Assembly (NCBI GenBank): GCA_965227315.1
Contig: OZ245737.1
Coordinates: forward strand, 1,674,001 to 1,738,000
From: JANQHS01 sp965227315
GTDB taxonomy: Bacteria; Bacteroidota; Bacteroidia; Cytophagales; CCMP332
Length of the DNA stretch: 64,000 bases
Direction of reading: 5' to 3'
Below the pieces are notes generated by a model. It worked only from the letters and a program-made list of their open reading frames with translations, had not been told where the DNA came from and searched no databases. How positions within the stretch are numbered: the first letter of the stretch is position 1; the number at the start of each line of letters is the position of its first letter. The translations under genes were made by a program, and so were the position numbers. Positions 58,883 through 64,000 of this stretch are shown here, in pieces.

Positions 58883-59335
58883 ATGAAAGACAGGAAAGCA
58901 AGAATTATCCGTGAAGTAAAGGCCAAACTTCAATCCGAAATGAGTGATCTGCAATCGGAAATCGCCGAAATCAAGGCTTCAGGGGCGGAAGATCAAAAGA
59001 GTGCCATGGGAGATAAATATGAAACCTCCCGTGAGATTACCGCCGCAAGCCTGGAGAAACTTTTTAGTACCTATGAAGGCAAGACTCAACAATTTCAGAT
59101 GCTCGAAAAAATCGAAAGGGCTGATCCGGGTGAAGCTGTTGATTTCGGATCTCTGGTTTCAACCGATTCCGGATGCTTTCTTATCGGCCCTTCGGTTGGA
59201 GCTTTTGAATTTGAAGGTGAAAATATCTTTCTGATCTCCCCACATGCACCCATGGCAGAGGCATTGCTGGGTACCGGCAAAGGTGAAAAAATCACTTTCA
59301 GAGGCAAGGAAATTCAAATACTCGAATTAAGCTGA
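58883..59335 (+). CDS. GreA/GreB-like transcript-cleavage-factor homologue
   Basis: A 150-residue protein: N-terminal coiled coil (about 1-70, REVKAKLQSEMSDLQSEIAE) and a C-terminal FKBP-like domain with FLISPHAPMAEALLGTGKGE, which resembles the GreA/GreB C-terminal signature. Bacteroidota genomes contain such proteins as short Gre-like relatives, often mislabelled as 3-oxoacyl-ACP synthase. They would act on RNA polymerase, but without the coiled-coil tip acidic residues being certain, the effect is unproven. Confidence 0.75.
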   Translation: MKDRKARIIREVKAKLQSEMSDLQSEIAEIKASGAEDQKSAMGDKYETSREITAASLEKLFSTYEGKTQQFQMLEKIERADPGEAVDFGSLVSTDSGCFLIGPSVGAFEFEGENIFLISPHAPMAEALLGTGKGEKITFRGKEIQILELS

Positions 59336-59384
59336 TCAAACCCCTCAGCTCGGACGAAAGATCCCTAGCGAAATTCAAATATCC

Positions 59385-61082
59385 TTATCTGATCTGCACC
59401 CTTCGAGTGATGATCTGCCCATCGAAATTCAATACAAGAATATAAGATCCCTCAGGCAGGTCGGGAATTTCCAGCATATCGGTATCCGAAGCATAAGTAC
59501 CTGTTGAAAATGGCATTTCCCTGCCCTTCATGTCATAAACTCTGATGAGGGGAAGGGATCCAAAATTTTCCATCATGACGAAGATCGAACCCTTGGAAGG
59601 GTTTGGAAAGACCTCAAGATCATAGCCTTCAGCTGTCTCTAGTGCATTGACATCAACAATGGCATGGCAGCCGGATGTATCAACACAACCTCCGCTGCTG
59701 ACCTGCACAGCATAGCTTCCGGGATTCGATGGTGTGAAAGATTGGAATACCGCGCCCTGAGCGGGGATATTCAATACATGACAGAGTATCCATTGGTAGT
59801 TGGCATTGGCCATATTGGATGTCAGAGTCGCCGGAGGAGTAAATGTCACCGAAGTATCCAGGGTGATCACGGATAGATCAGTGATCACAACAGAATCACA
59901 TCCCTGAGCGGTACTCAGGGTGCTTGTCTGGCTTAGAGCAGCGTTGATATTGTTCTGGGTACTGCCATCCGGAAAAGTGTAGGAATCACCATTGCAAACC
60001 GTATCCAGAACATTGGTACTGGGTAGCACAAAAACATGGAGATCCGTGACGATAATGCTGTCACAGCCTATGGCTGTCAACAGGTTGCTGGTTTGTGAAG
60101 TAGAGGCCGTGATGTTGCTTTGGGTGCTGCCATCGGGAAAGGTATAGCTGGAACCCGAGCAGATCGTATCAAAGACCTGGGTATTGCTGTTATTGCCCGT
60201 GGCAAGGGTCAACTGGCGTATAGAATCACAGCCATTCGCCGCCGCATAAACATTGCGATAGACTCCCGCTACCGAATAGTACTGACCATCGAAGAGCACA
60301 CTATCTCCTCCGCAGGCTGCTGCCTGAACGTCAATATACTGGGGAACCCCCGTAACAAAATTGGAATTGCCGCCGGTCAATGCGAAACCTGTAAGATTCG
60401 CATCTATATTCCCGGCGCTATCCACAAGCTGGGTGATTCCCGCATTGTTACCCCCGGCCACTCCCTGATCCATCTTGTAATAGAGCATGAGATCCGGATC
60501 CGGTTGATTGATCCCACTGTAGTAGATGCATTCTATTTCAGAGGCAGAAAGGGATCTTTTCCATAGGCTCACTTCATCAAATTTTCCCGTGGTAAGAAAA
60601 GGATTGGTTTGAAAAGGGACCCAACCTATATGAAAGCCTTCGGTTGTGTTGGTGATCATACCGGAAGCCGAGATCTGTTTTTCGAATTTGCCATTATGAT
60701 AACCGACGAGGTTCGTGCCATTGTAGATCAGTGCAAAATGGTTCCAGGCATTGAGCTGCAAAGTGTCAAAAGTGAAAGTGAAGTTCGTGCCCGAACTATT
60801 TCGAAATCGGGCTTCCACCTGATTGGAATTGAGCTGAAGTAAATAAAAATCTGCGTTGGTTTCATTTCGAAAGCCTCCAAAACCATCGAAATTTGGCCAT
60901 CCGGCCGCTGGATTTGTAGGGTAAACCCACATGGTCATGGCGATTTGATTGCTTCCGGCAATGAGCGCGGAAGCATTGGCAGCCGTGACCACGTCATCGA
61001 AGCCATCGGTATCGAGGCCATTTTGAGCAATAAGAAAGAGAGGAGAAAGGGTCAGAGCAAGGGTTGAGATCAAGGTTTTCAT
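59385..61082 (-). CDS. T9SS-secreted LamG-domain protein
   Basis: A 565-residue secreted protein: signal peptide (1-19, FLIAQ), a LamG/concanavalin-like domain (about 20-215: AMTMWVYPTNPAAGW, WNHFALIYNGTNLVGYHNGK, KFDEVSLWKRSLSASEIECI), two Cys-containing repeats of about 57 residues (VFDTICSGSSYTFPDGSTQ and VLDTVCNGDSYTFPDGSTQ), and a T9SS type A sorting domain (VFPNPSKGSIFVMMENFGSL, YILVLNFDGQIITRRVQIR). LamG domains bind carbohydrate or protein surfaces. ATG 61082 is chosen over a TTG-type upstream start. Confidence 0.88.
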   Translation of the reverse strand: MKTLISTLALTLSPLFLIAQNGLDTDGFDDVVTAANASALIAGSNQIAMTMWVYPTNPAAGWPNFDGFGGFRNETNADFYLLQLNSNQVEARFRNSSGTNFTFTFDTLQLNAWNHFALIYNGTNLVGYHNGKFEKQISASGMITNTTEGFHIGWVPFQTNPFLTTGKFDEVSLWKRSLSASEIECIYYSGINQPDPDLMLYYKMDQGVAGGNNAGITQLVDSAGNIDANLTGFALTGGNSNFVTGVPQYIDVQAAACGGDSVLFDGQYYSVAGVYRNVYAAANGCDSIRQLTLATGNNSNTQVFDTICSGSSYTFPDGSTQSNITASTSQTSNLLTAIGCDSIIVTDLHVFVLPSTNVLDTVCNGDSYTFPDGSTQNNINAALSQTSTLSTAQGCDSVVITDLSVITLDTSVTFTPPATLTSNMANANYQWILCHVLNIPAQGAVFQSFTPSNPGSYAVQVSSGGCVDTSGCHAIVDVNALETAEGYDLEVFPNPSKGSIFVMMENFGSLPLIRVYDMKGREMPFSTGTYASDTDMLEIPDLPEGSYILVLNFDGQIITRRVQIR

Positions 61083-61217
61083 GAAAAAAATTCTCATATA
61101 TGATTACAATTTAACCCATTTGGATAGCTATTTCCTGAGAACCAAAAAAAATTCTCTTAGCAAATGCAACCTAATGCTGCCGATCGGGTCTTTGTTTAGG
61201 AGGTCAAATTATTTCAC

Positions 61218-63581
61218 ATGCTTAAAAACTACCTGCTGATCGCCATCAGGAATTTCCGGAGGCATAAATCTTCCTTTTTCATCAATCTTATTGGTTTGAG
61301 TGCAGGGCTGACCTGCTCTGTCCTCATCATGCTTTGGGTGCTGGATGAGCTCAGTGTCGATAAATTCCATGAGAATGGCTCCCGCATCTTCAATGTGATG
61401 GAGTTTCAAACCTATGCCGATGGTGTTTTTACCACCATCTCTACCCCGGGAGTTCTTTCCCTGGCCTTAAAGGAGGAGATACCGGAAATCGAATATGCCT
61501 GTACCATGACCTGGCCGGATGAATCTCAGCTGACCCATGGGGATAATAAATTCCGCATGAAAGGCAGGTACGCCGACCCAGATGTTCTGAAGATCTTCTC
61601 TTTTCCCCTCATATACGGAGACCCGGAAGCCGCCCTGGAGGATCCGACTTCCATTGTGATCAGCCGTCAAGCGGCCCTGAACCTCTTTGGAAGGGAGGAT
61701 GTGATCGGGGAAACCGTCGAATACCTCTCCTGGGATAACGGCAGATTTGAGGTCACCGGGGTTTTAGATGAAATTCCGGATCAGTCCACACTTGATTTTG
61801 AATTCCTGATACCCTTTGAGGTTTTCAGAAAGAACAACCCCTGGACCACGGAATGGGGAAATAATGGACCCAGGACCTATGCTACCATCCATGAAGGCGT
61901 AGACCATAAGGAGCTAAGCGAAAAAATCAAGGACTTTGTCAAAAGCAAGAACGAGGACTCATCCATTGAGCTCTTTTTGTTTCCCTATGAAGACTATTAC
62001 CTCCGCGGAAGTTGGGAAAACGGGAAACAATCCGGCGGCAGGATCGTCTATGTCAGGATCTTTACCATTGTAGCTACATTCATCCTCCTGATCGCCTGCA
62101 TCAACTTCATGAACCTGTCCACAGCCCGATCGGCTCGCAGGGCAAAGGAGGTTGGGATCAGGAAAACCCTGGGCGCAATTAAGCAGGTGCTGGTGGGTCA
62201 GTTCCTGGGAGAAGCCATTGTGATCTCTTTTCTCTCCCTATTCCTTTCCCTTGCCCTGGTAGCAGCACTGCTGCCATCGTTTAATGAACTTACGGACAAA
62301 ACCATTTCGATCCTTTCGCTCTTCAAGCCGGCATATATCCTTGGCCTGATCACGATCGCGTTGATCACCGGAGTACTGAGCGGAAGTTATCCGGCATTGT
62401 ACCTATCCTCCTTTATTCCGGTAAAAGTTCTGAAGGGTAGAACTGAGAACAAGGGCGGAGAAGCATTTGTCCGAAAGGGCCTTGTGGTGTTCCAATACAC
62501 CCTTTCGGTCGTTCTGATCATCGCAACCGCAGTAATCTACCTGCAGATCCACTTTATACAGAACAAAAACCTGGGTTATGATCAGGACAATCTCATGTAT
62601 CTCGAGGTCAATGGAAATCTGGAGGATAACTATGAGGTCTTTGCAGAGCGCTTGCGAAAAATACCCGGGGTAGAAGAAGCAGGAGTGGTTTCCCATGCCT
62701 TCCAGGGCAGAAACAATAACTCAGGCGGCGTTCGCTGGCCGGGCATTGCTCCGGAAACCAATATTCTCTTTGAAATGGTCGCGACAGATGAGCACCTGAT
62801 CGATATTATGGATTTCGAAATGGCAGAAGGAAGATTCTTTTCACCCGAGTACGGCACAGATACTTCAGCCGTTGTGATCAATGAAAAGGCTCTGGAGATC
62901 ATGAATCTGGAAGAACCCGTAGGCACCACCATAGAGTTTTGGGATTCGGAATGGAAGATCATCGGTGTCAACAAGAACTTCCATTTCCAATCAATGCGAA
63001 GCGAGATAGCGCCCATGATCATGAGATACAATCCAGGTTTCGCCTGGTTCTTCTTTATAAAGCTTTCAGGTCAGAACATTGCCAGGACCATTTCCCAGGT
63101 TGAAGAAGTCTATTCGGAGCTGAACCCAAGTTATGTGTTCAACTATGAATTTCTGGATGAGGAGTATGCGCGATTATACTCTTCCGAGATCAGGGTTGGG
63201 AAGCTTGCCGGATATTTTGGAATTCTGGCTGTACTCATCAGTTGTCTGGGTCTGTTCGGGCTTTCCGCATTCACCGCGGAAAGAAAAACCAAGGAGATCG
63301 GCATCAGAAAGACCCTAGGAGCTTCATTTGGAAGCATCATCATGCTGCTTTCCAAGGATTTTACAAGACTGATTTTGATTGCCCTCGTGGTTGCCATCCC
63401 CGTAGGGTTCTATTTCATGAGTGAATGGTTGGCTGATTATCCTTATCGGATCGATCTTGGCTGGTGGATCTTCGCCGGTTCAGGTGCAATTGCAGTCCTC
63501 ATCGCCTGGCTGACCATCAGTTTTCAGTCTATCAAGGCAGCACACCAAAACCCCATTGAGAGCTTGAAAATTGAGGATTAA
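61218..63581 (+). CDS. FtsX/MacB-type permease
   Basis: A 787-residue membrane protein with the MacB permease plan: N-terminal helix (about 18-40, FFINLIGLSAGLTCSVLIML), large periplasmic domain, a helix cluster about 275-380 (RSARRAKEVGIRKTLGAIKQ), second periplasmic region and C-terminal helices (AERKTKEIGIRKTLGASFGS). Ends with NPIESLKIED. No prefix domain and no ATPase neighbour. Such paired permease modules in Bacteroidota act with a separate ATP-binding protein in export or envelope signalling. Confidence 0.9.
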   Translation: MLKNYLLIAIRNFRRHKSSFFINLIGLSAGLTCSVLIMLWVLDELSVDKFHENGSRIFNVMEFQTYADGVFTTISTPGVLSLALKEEIPEIEYACTMTWPDESQLTHGDNKFRMKGRYADPDVLKIFSFPLIYGDPEAALEDPTSIVISRQAALNLFGREDVIGETVEYLSWDNGRFEVTGVLDEIPDQSTLDFEFLIPFEVFRKNNPWTTEWGNNGPRTYATIHEGVDHKELSEKIKDFVKSKNEDSSIELFLFPYEDYYLRGSWENGKQSGGRIVYVRIFTIVATFILLIACINFMNLSTARSARRAKEVGIRKTLGAIKQVLVGQFLGEAIVISFLSLFLSLALVAALLPSFNELTDKTISILSLFKPAYILGLITIALITGVLSGSYPALYLSSFIPVKVLKGRTENKGGEAFVRKGLVVFQYTLSVVLIIATAVIYLQIHFIQNKNLGYDQDNLMYLEVNGNLEDNYEVFAERLRKIPGVEEAGVVSHAFQGRNNNSGGVRWPGIAPETNILFEMVATDEHLIDIMDFEMAEGRFFSPEYGTDTSAVVINEKALEIMNLEEPVGTTIEFWDSEWKIIGVNKNFHFQSMRSEIAPMIMRYNPGFAWFFFIKLSGQNIARTISQVEEVYSELNPSYVFNYEFLDEEYARLYSSEIRVGKLAGYFGILAVLISCLGLFGLSAFTAERKTKEIGIRKTLGASFGSIIMLLSKDFTRLILIALVVAIPVGFYFMSEWLADYPYRIDLGWWIFAGSGAIAVLIAWLTISFQSIKAAHQNPIESLKIED

Positions 63582-63617
63582 AAAAGCCTTCCCCCGAAAC
63601 CGGAAGAAGGCCTTTTT
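63581..63617. terminator. Bidirectional Rho-independent terminator
   Basis: GCCTTC and GAAGGC stem flanked by AAAAA on the left and TTTTT on the right. It serves both the permease gene and the convergent outer-membrane gene. Confidence 0.85.
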
Positions 63618-63636
63618 ACAAAATCTCGATGACTGC

Positions 63637-64000
63637 TTAGAAGTAAATAAACAGCGTCAGCTGACCACTAAATCCGGTAAGCCCGGATAATGCTGCCATT
63701 TGACCGTTGTCGGTATCGGTAGTAAACCTAAATCCGCTGCCCTGAACAACAGTAGAAGTTCCGGAGACCTCGGAGGTTCTTTCACCCTGAGAAAGGATTC
63801 CAAGACCCCAGCCAAACTCACCACCAAGGGACATTTTCGGAGCAAAGAAGTACTCAGCGCCAACAAATCCACGAACCGCTACACCAAAGTAGCCTCCTCC
63901 TGTAGTAGAGGATTCCTGAGTCTGTCCACCGGAAGTAACCTCGGTAGTAATATTACCGATTACCGTATCTCCGCTTTGATATGGCAGAACCGCTATGGCA
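63637..64000 (-). CDS. Outer-membrane beta-barrel protein (partial, 3' end of gene)
   Basis: The reading frame is open from the right edge to the stop at 63637, about 120 residues. Alternating strands (FFAPKMSLGGEFGWGLGILS, GQLTLFIYF at the end with a terminal Phe) and a Gly/Thr-rich loop (TTEVTSGGQTQESSTTGGGY) indicate a barrel of the outer membrane. Short methionine-initiated frames inside it are not real starts. The N-terminus lies beyond the window. Confidence 0.75.
   Translation of the reverse strand, partial: AIAVLPYQSGDTVIGNITTEVTSGGQTQESSTTGGGYFGVAVRGFVGAEYFFAPKMSLGGEFGWGLGILSQGERTSEVSGTSTVVQGSGFRFTTDTDNGQMAALSGLTGFSGQLTLFIYF

Overview
The window is chromosomal DNA from a member of the phylum Bacteroidota, probably a Flavobacteriia/Cytophagia-type lineage. 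The evidence is: three secreted proteins with C-terminal type IX secretion (T9SS) sorting domains (23047-24519, 30316-32856, 59385-61082); two TonB-dependent receptors with N-terminal carboxypeptidase-regulatory-like domains; many Cys-anchored lipoproteins; promoter -7 boxes of the TAnnTTTG type; frequent TTG starts and almost no Shine-Dalgarno sequences. I see no rRNA, tRNA, CRISPR array, transposase or prophage.

Layout. 0-5 kb: a membrane TPR protein, then a likely metal-uptake unit (His-rich small protein, TonB receptor, acidic lipoprotein). 5-6.7 kb: a three-gene operon for SPFH protein, membrane protein and a 49-residue ribbon-helix-helix protein. 6.8-11.4 kb: LytM-family lipoprotein, TlpA-like thioredoxin, RadA, class II fumarase. 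11.5-17 kb: SPOR-like protein, tandem-DUF302 lipoprotein, YccF, DUF4407 and an M1 aminopeptidase. 17-21.4 kb: a tight cluster starting with a membrane class III nucleotide cyclase and a PadR regulator, followed by small envelope/membrane proteins; a 19-bp imperfect palindrome recurs just upstream of both the cyclase and the padR start. 21.5-27.5 kb: Dps, a MarR regulator with a perfect 12-bp palindrome on both sides, a T9SS cargo, a methyltransferase, DUF1573, and a histidine kinase/response regulator pair with TTGTTAA direct repeats at helical spacing. 27.5-39.1 kb: CMAS-like methyltransferase, AraC regulator, large T9SS beta-propeller protein, sterol desaturase, and a regulon of TonB-like receptor, TPR, winged-helix and membrane proteins with two copies of GTTTAT-N3-ATAAAC.

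39.1-46.4 kb is the accessory region. An A+T-rich block (39.5-44.1 kb) carries six genes in three tight pairs with HEPN/DUF4145-like, DUF4365 nuclease-like, membrane/PLD-like and SAM-methyltransferase products, the kind of content found in defence islands. It is followed by a tripartite HipBST toxin-antitoxin locus with its own operator. REP-like repeats lie on both sides in opposite orientation, and two structured intergenic regions (one attC-like) separate the pairs.

46.4-64 kb: DUF418 membrane protein, a gluzincin-like secreted protein, an erythromycin-esterase family protein, a solitary GIY-YIG gene nested between nested direct repeats, a saccharopine-dehydrogenase-type enzyme, PadR plus FtsX/MacB-type permease, SulP transporter with an extra C-terminal domain, a Gre-like factor, a LamG/T9SS protein, a second MacB-type permease and a truncated outer-membrane beta-barrel gene at the right edge.

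Starts were chosen by hand where the longest open frame began at a doubtful upstream codon; these choices are inference. Family names come from recognising motifs by eye, not from database searches.
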